Assembly (NCBI GenBank): GCA_025355005.1 | Contig: JANXLV010000020.1 | Span: 1-37,769, forward strand | Origin: Myxococcales bacterium | GTDB lineage: Bacteria; Myxococcota_A; Polyangia; Polyangiales; Polyangiaceae | Length of the DNA: 37,769 nucleotides | Reading direction: 5' to 3' | Shown here: positions 13,910 through 22,564 of the stretch, piece after piece | Layout: every line of letters starts with the position of its first letter | Numbering within the stretch: the first letter of the stretch is position 1 | Position numbers and translations under genes: made by a program | The notes under the pieces: model-generated | Database searches by the model: none | Told to the model about the DNA's origin: nothing | The model's input: only the letters and a program-made list of their open reading frames with translations

Positions 13910-15277
13910 TCACGCCAACCCGTAGCGTTTGCGCTTGCGCTGGAGCGTCGTGCTGTCGATGCTCAGCGTGCGCGCCGCTGCTTCCAGCGTGGGCGCGCGG
14001 GCGATCACACGCGCGATGTGCTCGCGCTCCACGTCTTCCAGCGACGCCTCATCGCCGAGCTTCACGCTGCGTCGAACGGACCCCGGGTCCTTCGCGCGCA
14101 AGAGGCCCAGGTCCTCCGGTTCGATCACGTCTGCTGGCGACAGGATCACGGCGCGCTCCACCGCATTGCGCAGCTCGCGCAGGTTGCCCGGCCACACGCA
14201 CGCGCCGATCGCGGACGTCGAGGCAGGAGACAGCGACATCTGCGGGCGCCCGTGCGCATCCGCGAAGCTACGCAGGAAGTGGACTGCGAACGGCACCACG
14301 TCCTCCGGTCGCTCGCGCAGCGGCATGAGCCGCAGCTCCACCACGTTGAGCCGGAAAAACAGGTCCTCGCGGAAGCGTCCCGCGGCCACCTCTGCGCGCA
14401 GATCCTTGTTCGATGCAGCAACGAGCCGCACGTCCGCGCGACGCTCCGCCGTCTCGCCAAGACGCTCGTAGGTGCGGTCGTTCAGGAAGCGAAGCAGACG
14501 CGCCTGCGCATCGGGGCAGAGGTCCCCGATCTCGTCCAGGAAGAGCGTGCCGCCAGCCGCAGCTTCCACCTTGCCGGCCGCGTCCGCGATGGCGCCGGTG
14601 AAGGAGCCCTTCTTGTGACCAAAGAGCGCGCTGGTCATCATGTCGGAGGACAGCGTCGGGCAGTTGACCGCGACGAACGGCGCCTTCGCGCGCGGGCTCT
14701 TGTCGTGAAGGTACTTCGCGAGGATGTTCTTGCCAGTGCCGCTCTCGCCAGAGAGCATGACCACGCAGTCGGCGCCCGCGGCGCGCTCCGCGGTCTTCAG
14801 CAGCGCAGCGAACTGCGAGTTCTCGGAGGAGAAGTAGCCAGACACCTCCGCCTGCGTCATCTCCACGGCGCGCTCGACCTCGCTCTTCTTGTCGCGCGCG
14901 GTCTGCACCACACGCCGCGTCGCCTCCCGCACCTGCGTCGGCGTGAACGGCTTGGGCAGATAGTCCACCGCGCCCAGCTTCATCGCGGACACGGCGGTCT
15001 CGAACGACGCGAAGGCCGTGATGACGACGACAGCGATCCCGCGCTGCCGTCTCACGATCTCCGACAAGAGCTCGAGGCCCGACTCGGCCCCGAGCCACAG
15101 GTCGAGGAGCACCACGTCGAAGCGGCTGCGTTCCAGCGCCTCCAGAGCGCCGCTCGACGTCGATACGCCGAGCACACGCGCTCCATCGGCTTCCAGGCAA
15201 AGGCGGAGCGATTGCCTCACGCCAGCGTCATCGTCGACGATCAGGGCGGCAGATTCGGTGAGTTGTCCCATGTTCAC
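13910..15277 (-). CDS. sigma54-dependent NtrC-family response regulator
   Basis: A 455-aa protein with three domains. The receiver (about 10-125) has the acidic cluster Asp15-Asp17, phospho-acceptor Asp59, Thr87 and Lys109. The AAA+ domain has Walker A GESGTGKN (177-184), the sigma54-contacting loop as GSFTGA (224-229), Walker B TLFLDEIGD and the arginine-finger region FREDLFFRLN. The C-terminal Fis-type helix-turn-helix (about 420-455) contains AARTLSIDSTTLQRKRKRYG. GSFTGA in place of GAFTGA occurs in active members. The GTG start at 15277 has GGGAG seven bases upstream; an ATG two codons later is also possible. It is first in a two-gene operon with the sensor kinase and should activate sigma54 promoters after phosphorylation. 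Confidence 0.96.
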   Translation of the reverse strand: MNMGQLTESAALIVDDDAGVRQSLRLCLEADGARVLGVSTSSGALEALERSRFDVVLLDLWLGAESGLELLSEIVRRQRGIAVVVITAFASFETAVSAMKLGAVDYLPKPFTPTQVREATRRVVQTARDKKSEVERAVEMTQAEVSGYFSSENSQFAALLKTAERAAGADCVVMLSGESGTGKNILAKYLHDKSPRAKAPFVAVNCPTLSSDMMTSALFGHKKGSFTGAIADAAGKVEAAAGGTLFLDEIGDLCPDAQARLLRFLNDRTYERLGETAERRADVRLVAASNKDLRAEVAAGRFREDLFFRLNVVELRLMPLRERPEDVVPFAVHFLRSFADAHGRPQMSLSPASTSAIGACVWPGNLRELRNAVERAVILSPADVIEPEDLGLLRAKDPGSVRRSVKLGDEASLEDVEREHIARVIARAPTLEAAARTLSIDSTTLQRKRKRYGLA

Positions 15278-15508
15278 GCATTCACTCCCTACGCGGGCTC
15301 ACGCCTACGTTCATGGCTGTCTACAGACGGGTCCCTCCTCACCTTCCGCGGGTGACGACGTCATAATGCCCACGTAATGCCTTGTTTTCCCGGGTCCGCG
15401 CGCCCCCCACACGAGCTTTCCCGCCTGGTACAAGCACGACAGACCCGGGTGTCCCGGCGTATTGCCCGGTCAAAAAATCGCTCCACGCCGTAATCTCGGC
15501 GCGCACGG
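15278..15508. other. intergenic region upstream of the two-component operon
   Basis: This gap of about 230 bases lies between the end of the SPFH gene and the start of the NtrC-type regulator, both on the minus strand. I see no convincing sigma54 (-24/-12) or sigma70 promoter, no open reading frame with coding character, and only short palindromes such as ACCCGGGT. It must hold the operon's promoter. Confidence 0.5.
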
Positions 15509-15530
15509 CTCGGGGAATCAGAGCCCCGAG
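15509..15530 (-). other. hairpin spanning the stop codon of the SPFH gene
   Basis: CTCGGGG (15509-15515) and CCCCGAG (15524-15530) form a perfect 7-bp stem with an 8-base loop that includes part of the TGA stop (15518-15520). No T run follows on the minus strand, so if it terminates or stabilises the mRNA it is not a standard intrinsic terminator. Confidence 0.45.
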
Positions 15531-16702
15531 GTGGTCTTGACCGAGGCCGTCTTGTTGGCAGACCGCTTGTCCGCACCGACGTCGGTGGCCGCCTGCTTGG
15601 TCTCGCTGTCGGCAGCGGTCGCATCCGCGACGGGCGGCCGGCCACCACCACCCCACATGTTGTTGAACGCACCGGCGTGCGGGAAGAGGAACTGCGGCGC
15701 GCGCGACCAGTCGCCGAGCAGGATCGTGGTGCCGTTGCCTCCGAGCTTGCCGAGCGCCTCATACGCCGCGAGCTGCACGGTGAGCGGCGACACTGCCTGC
15801 GTCTGCGCGCGGTTCTCTTCCGCGTGCGCCTTCGCCAGGATCATGAGCTCCTGCGCCTGACCCTTTGCACGCACGACGCGCGTCTCTGCTTCCGCGGTCG
15901 CCTGGATCTTGTCGATGGCTGCTTGCTCCGTGGCCATCTGACGCTGGTTCTTCTTCTGCAGGAGCTCGAGCTCCACCTTCCGCTTCTCCGACTCCGACTC
16001 CAGCTCGATCTTGCGCTTCTGCTGCACGCCATCGAGCTCCTCTTTCATCTTCTGCTGCGCGGCCTGGTTCTCGAGCAGCGTGCGCTGACGGAGAGCCTCG
16101 TTCTCGAGCCCGGCCTTCTGGCGCACGGACTCCTGCTCACCGACGAGCTTCTGGCGAACAGCCGCCGCGATCTCCGGCGCGTAGTCCACGCCCTCGATCG
16201 TGATGGACTCGATCGATACGTGCTTTCCGTGCGTGCGGCGACGAAGATCCGACTCCACCTCGTCCTCGATCTTCTCGTTCTTCGAGAGGAGCTCTGCGTA
16301 CGCATGGTGCGCGAACACTCCACGCGCGGCGCTGCGGAGCTCCGGTCCGATGACCTCGTCGTAGTAGTTGGGGCCGATCTCGGCATCCAGCTGGTACAGC
16401 TCCTCGGCGATCGGGCGGTAGATGACCGACATGCGGATCTCCATCTGCAGGCCCTCCATCGACGGGGTCGAGATGCCCTCGTGCTTCGTGGAGTACGTGA
16501 TGTCGAAGTCGTCGAGGCGGCCGCAGTCGCGCATGAAGCACCAGCCGAGACCATGCTGGCCCGGAAGCAAGCGCTCATGCGCGAGGCCTCCGCCATGCGG
16601 GTCGAAGCGAAGCGCCTGGTGGCCGGGCTGGACGGTCTCGTAGGCGCAGCCCGACGTGAGGGTCAGGAGCGCGAGGACAAAAGCAGATCCCTTGATGTTC
16701 AT
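15518..16702 (-). CDS. SPFH/band 7 (prohibitin-like) protein with a lipoprotein signal
   Basis: A 394-aa protein. The N-terminus is a secretion signal ending LTLTSGC, so it would be lipidated at Cys19 (Thr at -3 is a relaxed lipobox) instead of using the usual transmembrane anchor. The SPFH domain (about 22-185) includes the charged PGHQALRF strand, the STPSMEGLQMEIRMSVIYR region and ITIEGVDYAPEIAAAVRQK. A long charged coiled coil follows (about 185-300), with repeated Gln/Glu/Lys (ALRQRTLLENQAAQQKMKEE) and the AEAETRVVRAKGQAQELMI segment typical of prohibitin/HflK-type proteins. The tail is Ala/Lys/Thr-rich. Such proteins form large oligomeric cages on membranes. The ATG has GGAGGAG nine bases upstream. 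It is co-oriented with the lipoprotein gene 33 bases upstream. Confidence 0.9.
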   Translation of the reverse strand: MNIKGSAFVLALLTLTSGCAYETVQPGHQALRFDPHGGGLAHERLLPGQHGLGWCFMRDCGRLDDFDITYSTKHEGISTPSMEGLQMEIRMSVIYRPIAEELYQLDAEIGPNYYDEVIGPELRSAARGVFAHHAYAELLSKNEKIEDEVESDLRRRTHGKHVSIESITIEGVDYAPEIAAAVRQKLVGEQESVRQKAGLENEALRQRTLLENQAAQQKMKEELDGVQQKRKIELESESEKRKVELELLQKKNQRQMATEQAAIDKIQATAEAETRVVRAKGQAQELMILAKAHAEENRAQTQAVSPLTVQLAAYEALGKLGGNGTTILLGDWSRAPQFLFPHAGAFNNMWGGGGRPPVADATAADSETKQAATDVGADKRSANKTASVKTTSGL

Positions 16703-16735
16703 GTGAAAAGTCTCCTCCGTGTGAGAAACGTGTTG

Positions 16736-17278
16736 CTAGAGCGGCAAGCCGCCCATCCATCCGCCCAGATCACGACCGATACGCATCATGCAGGCGTAGA
16801 CGACGGGACCGCCGTGCTCGACCTCCACCACGCCGGCCTGCTGACATCGCGCCTGGGTCTGCGCGAGATAGACGCGGCCCACGCGCGAGCGCAGCGTCGC
16901 GTTGACGTTCATCGCCATGACCAGGCGACCGTGCGAATACTCGACGTCGGCCTGCATGATCTCGACGGTGAGCTGATAGCCGCCGGGGCGGCGCTCCTTG
17001 AAGTTGTTCGCGAACGGCGCGGCCGCCGTGGTGACCGCAATACCAAGAGCTGCCTCGACGTCCTGATACGCGACCGTGGAGCCGCGGATGGGCATGGGAT
17101 CACTGACCGCCGTGGAGCGCGTGACCACCTCGAGAGGGACCTCCTCGTGCGGCGTTCCGGTGACCGGAATTCCCGCCGTGGAGAGCAGTGGAACGACCTC
17201 TCTGCCCCCGCAGCCGGAGACAGAGGAGACCGCGCATAGAAGAAGGAGCGTCGTGACGGTCTTTGCGATGCTCGTCAT
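16736..17278 (-). CDS. lipoprotein encoded with the SPFH protein
   Basis: A 180-aa protein from the ATG at 17278, which directly begins a signal peptide (MTSIAKTVTTLLLLCAVSSV) ending in the lipobox VSGC. Earlier starts at 17311 or 17317 would put hydrophilic sequence before the signal. The mature protein is beta-rich with segments such as GGYQLTVEIMQADVEYSHGR and VMAMNVNATLRSRVGRVYLAQ, and two later cysteines (ARCQQ and VYACM) that could form a disulfide. No named family is recognised. It resembles small outer-membrane or periplasmic lipoproteins that accompany membrane scaffold proteins. It is first in the pair with the SPFH gene, so the two products probably meet at the same membrane face. 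Confidence 0.8.
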   Translation of the reverse strand: MTSIAKTVTTLLLLCAVSSVSGCGGREVVPLLSTAGIPVTGTPHEEVPLEVVTRSTAVSDPMPIRGSTVAYQDVEAALGIAVTTAAAPFANNFKERRPGGYQLTVEIMQADVEYSHGRLVMAMNVNATLRSRVGRVYLAQTQARCQQAGVVEVEHGGPVVYACMMRIGRDLGGWMGGLPL

Positions 17279-17438
17279 TGCGAAAGCCGGTGTCGCAACG
17301 TCCGTGCCCATCGACACCGACCGCGCGGATCACAGAAGATCGCGGCGTCTAGCGCGCTCTCTTCGCTTCGCGTGTCCCCACGTCCGTGCAGATCGCGGCA
17401 TCGACGGCGAAGTGTCGCGGCGTTTTCTCAGGACGCGT

Positions 17439-18683
17439 ATGCTCCGGACCATGTGCTGCTTCACCAGGGCCGTGCCGTTCGTCGGACAGACCAAGATCTT
17501 CGCGCGCGGCTTGCCCGATGGCAGGCAGGCGCTCGTCTACGCCATGAAGGTGGACGTGAAGGAGGAGCTCGCGATGGTGCTGCCGCTCCCCGTTCCGCCG
17601 GGCTCTCCGGACGACGCCGTGGAGTTCGTGGATCTCTCCGGCTACTCCGCGTTCTTCACGGATCTGGCGAAGGCGTTTCCGGAGTGGGTCGCGATGTCGG
17701 CGGCGCCGCAGGGGCGCGGTTTTGCGGTCCCGAAGTCCATGCCGCTGCGCGTGGTGGAGGTCGGCGCGTTCGAGGCGTCGTTCGTTCCACGCGTCCAGGA
17801 TTTCTCGCGGCTCGACGAGCGCTTCCGCATGCCGCGCGGCTTCTTCGAAGCACTGCCCATGTACGCGGACCATGGCTTCGCAGTCTTTCGACTGAAGCCG
17901 ACCCAGGGAGCTCCGCGCCTGGACGTGCATCCCATGGCGTTCCGCTTTCCACGTCGCGACGCAAAAACCCTATTTTTTCCGACTGTCCACGTTCATGACG
18001 GCTCGGTTCCGAAGACCGCGCAGTTCGATCACAAGCTCACCGCGCAGACGTCACCGCTCATGACCGCCCTCCTCGGCCAGGGCACACCCGGCCTGTGGAC
18101 CGCCTCGCCCGACCCGCTCGGCGCGTCCATCGACAACACGAAGGACCACGGGCTCACCGACGGAGCGCAACACGGCTACCAGCTCGCCCTGTCTGGCGCG
18201 CTGCCCAATCACGACATGTGCCTGCGCGAGCCCGATGGCCTCACGCTCGCTGACGTCGCGGGCGAAGGCGATGTCTTCTCCTGGCAGCTGCGGGGGGCGG
18301 CCGCGTTCTCGCCGATGACGGACCTCCAGCCGCATCGTGCATGGGCGGAGACGGCGCGCACGCGATTGCCGCAGGTCGCGCGTGCGCTGGGACCAGGAAT
18401 CTCGGCGCTGGTGAAGCGGTTGTCTGGACAGCTCTCGTTCGCGCCGCTCTCGGTGGCGAAGGAGCCGCATTTTCTCAACGGCCGCCAGCTCTGGACCGGC
18501 ACGGACTACGTGAACGGCAAGAACGGCGCTGGGCGCGGAGCTGGATACGTGCAGTTTACACCTTTCACGAAGACGGTGGAACCGCAGTCGGTGCGGATCG
18601 GCTTCGCACGACTCCCGGACGAAGCGGGCGTGGAAGCAGTTCTCCGCGGCCTCGAAGACGTCCTACAGAGCGCGCTCCGCTAG
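17439..18683 (+). CDS. unrecognised 414-aa protein (MCCF-type N-terminus)
   Basis: A soluble protein. The frame is open far upstream, but coding character begins at ATG 17439 (AGGA five bases before) or at ATG 17451, which gives MCCFTRAVPFVG. The first ~100 residues (TKIFARGLPDGRQALVYAMK, then AMVLPLPVPPGSPDDAVEFV) look strongly conserved in style, and I have an impression of similar proteins of unknown function in myxobacteria and planctomycetes. The middle has VHPMAFRFPRR and a HDGSVPKTAQFDHKL stretch; the C-terminal half includes YVNGKNGAGRGAGYVQFTPF. No membrane helix, signal peptide or classical catalytic motif is visible; the two N-terminal cysteines are notable. It converges with moeA. 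Confidence 0.75.
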   Translation: MLRTMCCFTRAVPFVGQTKIFARGLPDGRQALVYAMKVDVKEELAMVLPLPVPPGSPDDAVEFVDLSGYSAFFTDLAKAFPEWVAMSAAPQGRGFAVPKSMPLRVVEVGAFEASFVPRVQDFSRLDERFRMPRGFFEALPMYADHGFAVFRLKPTQGAPRLDVHPMAFRFPRRDAKTLFFPTVHVHDGSVPKTAQFDHKLTAQTSPLMTALLGQGTPGLWTASPDPLGASIDNTKDHGLTDGAQHGYQLALSGALPNHDMCLREPDGLTLADVAGEGDVFSWQLRGAAAFSPMTDLQPHRAWAETARTRLPQVARALGPGISALVKRLSGQLSFAPLSVAKEPHFLNGRQLWTGTDYVNGKNGAGRGAGYVQFTPFTKTVEPQSVRIGFARLPDEAGVEAVLRGLEDVLQSALR

Positions 18684-18699
18684 CTCGCGGCGTTCCTCC

Positions 18700-19950
18700 C
18701 TAGACGTCGGTCCAGCGGATGATGTCAACCTGTGCGCCGACGTCCCACGTCCCCGATCCCGGCGCGAGCAGCGCGAGGCCATCCGAGTCCGCCAGCGCCG
18801 TCGCCGCGCCTGAAGCCTGGTTGTCATGCGGCGTCGCGCAGAGGTGCGCGCCCTGCCGCGTGATGCGCACGCGCGCGATCTCGAGGCGCTCCTTCACCCG
18901 CGGCCGCGCCTTTCCCAGCTGCGCGGGCAGCACGAACGGCAGCGGCGAGGCGTCGCGCTGCATCGCACGCAGCAACGGAACACCGAAGAGCGCAAACGTG
19001 ACGATGGCGCTGGCCGGATTTCCTGGCAGACCCAGCACGTGGGCGGTCGCGCCGTGCCCCACGACCAGCGGCTTGCCCGGCTTGATGGCGACCTTCCAGA
19101 AATCCAGCTTCACGCCGGCGCGCTCCAGCGCAGGCTTCACGTGATCGTGATCGCCCACGCTCACGCCACCCACGGTGACGAGCAGATCGCACGATGACAT
19201 GGCCTCCGCGATCGCGCGCTCTATCTCCTCGGGATCGTCGCGCACGACGGGAGCAATCGTCACGTCGGCGCCGGCAGCCAGCGCGAGGTGCGCCACCGCG
19301 GGGCTGTTGGACTCCGGAATGCTTCCGAACGCGTCGGCCGAGCCCGGCGCGCGCAGCTCGTCACCGGTGGACAGAATGGTAACGCGCGGGCGCCGCGACA
19401 CGGTGAGCTCCGCTTGGTCCAGCATCGCCGCGAGCGCGAGCGCACCTGCAGATAGCCGCAGCCCGGAAGACAGCGCCTTCTCGCCCAGCTTCATGTCCTC
19501 TCCCAGGCGCCGTACGTGCTGCCAGGGTTTGGGTCGCGCCTCGAAGAAGATGCCGTCGCCTTCGCGGCGCACGTTCTCCTGCATGATCACCGCGTCCGCG
19601 CGAACGGGCAACGGCGCGCCAGTGAAGATCCGGCATGCGCTGCGCGGCGCGAGAACGCCGGTGTCTCCGCCGGCGCGGCTCTCACCCGACACGCGCATGG
19701 AGAACTGCTCCTTCGTGGGAAAATCCGCGTCCCCCTCAGGCAGGTCCGACGTGGCGACGGCGTAGCCGTCCATGGCGCTCGCGTCGAAGCGCGGGAGCGA
19801 AGCGCGCGCCAGGACGTCGCGCCGCAGAACGCGACCGCCGGCCGACGCGATGCTCGCCTTCTCCGTCCCAACGTCGAGGGCCGAAGCGATCACCCGCGCC
19901 CTCGCCTCACCGAATTCCAGGAGATCCGCCACGGCAAGGAAAGTTACCAC
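18700..19950 (-). CDS. moeA: molybdopterin molybdenumtransferase
   Basis: A 416-aa MoeA of normal length. Family motifs appear in order: FDASAMDGYAV (domain interface), CRIFTGAPLP, VTILSTGDEL, the MPT-binding VTVGGVSVGDHDHV, FWKVAIKPGKP and VLGLPGNPASAIVTF, then the beta-rich C-terminal domain. MoeA inserts molybdate into adenylated molybdopterin in the last step of basic Moco synthesis. The frame begins at GTG 19950; a second GTG at 19932 is equally plausible, and neither has a strong ribosome site. It stands alone, convergent with the 414-aa unknown gene and divergent from the TPR gene. Together with mobA at 8.9 kb it shows that the organism makes molybdenum cofactor, although no molybdoenzyme is in the window. 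Confidence 0.95.
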   Translation of the reverse strand: MVTFLAVADLLEFGEARARVIASALDVGTEKASIASAGGRVLRRDVLARASLPRFDASAMDGYAVATSDLPEGDADFPTKEQFSMRVSGESRAGGDTGVLAPRSACRIFTGAPLPVRADAVIMQENVRREGDGIFFEARPKPWQHVRRLGEDMKLGEKALSSGLRLSAGALALAAMLDQAELTVSRRPRVTILSTGDELRAPGSADAFGSIPESNSPAVAHLALAAGADVTIAPVVRDDPEEIERAIAEAMSSCDLLVTVGGVSVGDHDHVKPALERAGVKLDFWKVAIKPGKPLVVGHGATAHVLGLPGNPASAIVTFALFGVPLLRAMQRDASPLPFVLPAQLGKARPRVKERLEIARVRITRQGAHLCATPHDNQASGAATALADSDGLALLAPGSGTWDVGAQVDIIRWTDV

Positions 19951-20044
19951 CGTTTCGAGCTCATCGCCGGCTCACGACCTCTCCAAACGGGGGACACGGA
20001 GAGCTGAGGCGAGGCACCCAAAACCCAGGTATACCGGTAGAGCC

Positions 20045-22522
20045 ATGACACAAGCGCTCGACCCCAAGAACCTCCCGGCCAGTGACGAACGCACCAAGCT
20101 CAAGATGGATCTGTCGGAGAAGGCGCGCGTCGCAGTGACGCAGAACCAGCCGCTCGTCGCGTCGATGCACATCGCGGATGCGCTCATGCTGTTCCCGAAC
20201 GAGCGCTCGCTCCTCGATCAGTTCGACGAGATCGTCTTTGCATCCCAGGATCCCCTCGGGCTCTTCCCCGTGGCCACGGGCGCCATTCACGTGGCGACGG
20301 CGGCCGGGCGCGCGCGCGTGCTCATGATCCAGAAGCGACTGCCCGAGGCGGTGGAGCTGCTCGGCCGCGTGCTCGAGGTCGCTCCGGAGCTCGAGTACCT
20401 GGACTGGCTGCATCGCTGGCTCCAGCCCCACGTGCTCCAGCCGCTGGGCTGGGACCTCCTCATGGGCTCCGTCATCAAGCCCACGCTGGAGATGACGCTC
20501 GATGTGCCGGTGCCCGCGGACCCGCAGGATCCGCGCGTGCCGAACCTGCGCGCAGCGAACGAGATCTTCACCGTGATGCTTCCCGCGTTCCCGAACGAGA
20601 AGGTGCTCTACGTGGGCGCGTGCATGGTGCGCCGCCGCCTCGGCGACACGGCCGCCACGCTTGCCGTCGCGGAAGAGGGCGTGCGTCGCTTCCCGGACGA
20701 CTGGAGTCTTCGCACCGCGCTGCTGAACGCGCTGCGTGACGCGAAGCGCCCCGACGAGGCATACCAGCAGGCCCAGTTCGCGATGCGCATCGACGCGCAG
20801 GACTTCTCACCGCTCCACGACGCGGCCTGGGGCTACATCACCGCGGGCCGCTTCGACCAGGCAGCAAACCTGTTCCAGCAGCTCGTGCAGCAGGACGCTG
20901 ACTACCCCACCGGCAAGGCATGCTTGCACTATGCACGCATCAAGGCGTGGAACACACCGGAGGATCGCACTGCGCTCCTCGCCATGCGAGAGCGTCAGTA
21001 CTGGGACTCCGCGATCGCGCGGATGGCGAACGAGATCGACCCGCCGGTGGAGTACATCACCTACCTGCCGGGCCCGGGTGACGCGTCCGCGAGCTACGCG
21101 CGCGAGATGGCGTCGGAGCTACAACACGTGATGGCGTGCTGCGGCCAGGGCGCGAACATCAGCGTCACGATCCGCTCCGAGTACCCCGAGTCGCCAAGCG
21201 CGCGCCTCGCCTTCGACGTCGCGATGCGCAGCGTGGGGGCCGCGCACGCCACCATGAACATCGAGGTCGAGAAGACGCCCCAGCCCGATCCGCGGACGAA
21301 CAAGGGCCGCGTCGATCTCCCCGTCTGGAACTTCCAGAATGGCCAGCTCGCCCCCATGTTCCAGTTCGGCGATCAGAACGCCCAGCGCGCCGTGGGCGGC
21401 ATCGCGTACCAGCTGTTCCGCAAGGACGTGTGGGATCCCGCCGCGCGCGCCGTGGCCACGAGCGCAGGCCCGCAGGCCATTCAGGCGTTCATGAGCGTGT
21501 TCACGAACCCGCCGCCGCCCCCCGCGGACTTCGACGGTGTGACGTGGACCTTCCGATGCCAGGTCGCAGCGGCGGCGATCGTGAGCCACATGGGACCGTG
21601 GGAGGGCGGCCCTGCGCGCCCCGCGCTCTACTCGCTCGTCTCCGGCCCGAGCGACTGGACGACGATCGCGGGCATCATCGCGCTCTCGTTCCGCGCAGGC
21701 GACTCGCCGCAGATCCGCGGTGAGGTGGAGGGAATGTACAAGTGGCTGCGCTCGCTCATCTCGCCCGTGGGGTTCACGCCGTGGGAGTCCGCGCTCGTGG
21801 ATTGCTGGCTCTCGCTCGGCAATCATCCGGAGCCGTTCAAGGCGGAGCTCCTCGCCTGGCAGAAGCAGTACGAGGACACAGTCGAGAGCAAGAACTCCGT
21901 GCAGACGCAGCGCCGCTACGGCGGGCTCACGCTGGAGCAGTACGCAGAGTTCTCGTCGCAGCGCGACAAGCTGATGGGCACCATCGCGTACGGAGGCGCA
22001 GGCGCTGCATTCATGGGGGCAGTAGCGCCATCGCCGCAGGTCCAGGCGCTCTGCCAGAAGTTCGGCGTGAACCCGCACAAGCCATTCGTGGACGAGTGGC
22101 AAGAGGCGCTCAATGCGAGCCCCGGGCTCATGGACGACTTCCTCGACGCGAAGAAGACGTACGAGCTCGAGCAGATGGGTGTGAACAAGGAAGAGAAGGC
22201 CGCGCTCGACAACATCATCTCCGGCAACATGGACATGCACCAGCGGATGGCGCAGGCCCAGGAGGCGCAACGCGCGGTGGCGCAGGGCTCACCGGCCGAT
22301 CAGGATCCCGATCCGGTCGTGTTCCCTGGCCAGCGTGTCGCGCGCCTCTCGGACTACGTCGGCATCATGAAGGGCATGCAGCGCGGCGACATGATGGGTG
22401 CGCTGGGACGCTACGGCCTGGACATGATGAGCTACGGCCAGGTGGCCACGGCGTGGGGCGCGAAGATGGCGGCGGATCCCACGCTCACGGAGAAGTTCTC
22501 GAAGATGATGGCGGCCCCCTAG
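20045..22522 (+). CDS. large TPR-containing cytoplasmic protein, unknown function
   Basis: An 825-aa protein from ATG 20045; the frame is open further upstream but that part lacks coding character. Residues about 15-370 have helical repeats of TPR type, e.g. RAANEIFTVMLPAFPNEKVL, AATLAVAEEGVRRFPDDWSL and PLHDAAWGYITAGRFDQAAN, spaced by roughly 34 residues. The middle (about 400-620) has a different, mixed alpha/beta character (GANISVTIRSEYPESPSARL; WNFQNGQLAPMFQFGDQNAQ). The C-terminus is Gln/Met/Ala-rich and helical. No signal peptide or membrane helix is present. I do not know the family; a protein-interaction scaffold is likely. It is transcribed alone and converges with the lipoprotein gene at 22565. 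Confidence 0.85.
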   Translation: MTQALDPKNLPASDERTKLKMDLSEKARVAVTQNQPLVASMHIADALMLFPNERSLLDQFDEIVFASQDPLGLFPVATGAIHVATAAGRARVLMIQKRLPEAVELLGRVLEVAPELEYLDWLHRWLQPHVLQPLGWDLLMGSVIKPTLEMTLDVPVPADPQDPRVPNLRAANEIFTVMLPAFPNEKVLYVGACMVRRRLGDTAATLAVAEEGVRRFPDDWSLRTALLNALRDAKRPDEAYQQAQFAMRIDAQDFSPLHDAAWGYITAGRFDQAANLFQQLVQQDADYPTGKACLHYARIKAWNTPEDRTALLAMRERQYWDSAIARMANEIDPPVEYITYLPGPGDASASYAREMASELQHVMACCGQGANISVTIRSEYPESPSARLAFDVAMRSVGAAHATMNIEVEKTPQPDPRTNKGRVDLPVWNFQNGQLAPMFQFGDQNAQRAVGGIAYQLFRKDVWDPAARAVATSAGPQAIQAFMSVFTNPPPPPADFDGVTWTFRCQVAAAAIVSHMGPWEGGPARPALYSLVSGPSDWTTIAGIIALSFRAGDSPQIRGEVEGMYKWLRSLISPVGFTPWESALVDCWLSLGNHPEPFKAELLAWQKQYEDTVESKNSVQTQRRYGGLTLEQYAEFSSQRDKLMGTIAYGGAGAAFMGAVAPSPQVQALCQKFGVNPHKPFVDEWQEALNASPGLMDDFLDAKKTYELEQMGVNKEEKAALDNIISGNMDMHQRMAQAQEAQRAVAQGSPADQDPDPVVFPGQRVARLSDYVGIMKGMQRGDMMGALGRYGLDMMSYGQVATAWGAKMAADPTLTEKFSKMMAAP

Positions 22523-22564
22523 TCCTCACGCGGCTCAGGCGGGGAACGCGGGGAACGCCGCCCC

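Noticed and set aside
12736..14328. 530-codon plus-strand frame opposite the two-component genes
   Set aside because: Arg/His/Glu-rich shadow of the sensor kinase and NtrC-type regulator, both of which have complete domain motifs.
15509..15530. Intrinsic terminator at the SPFH gene end
   Set aside because: The stem is perfect but no T run follows on the minus strand; it is listed only as a hairpin.
18700..19950. A molybdenum-cofactor gene cluster with mobA
   Set aside because: mobA and moeA are almost 10 kb apart with unrelated genes between, on opposite strands; they are two isolated genes and not an operon.
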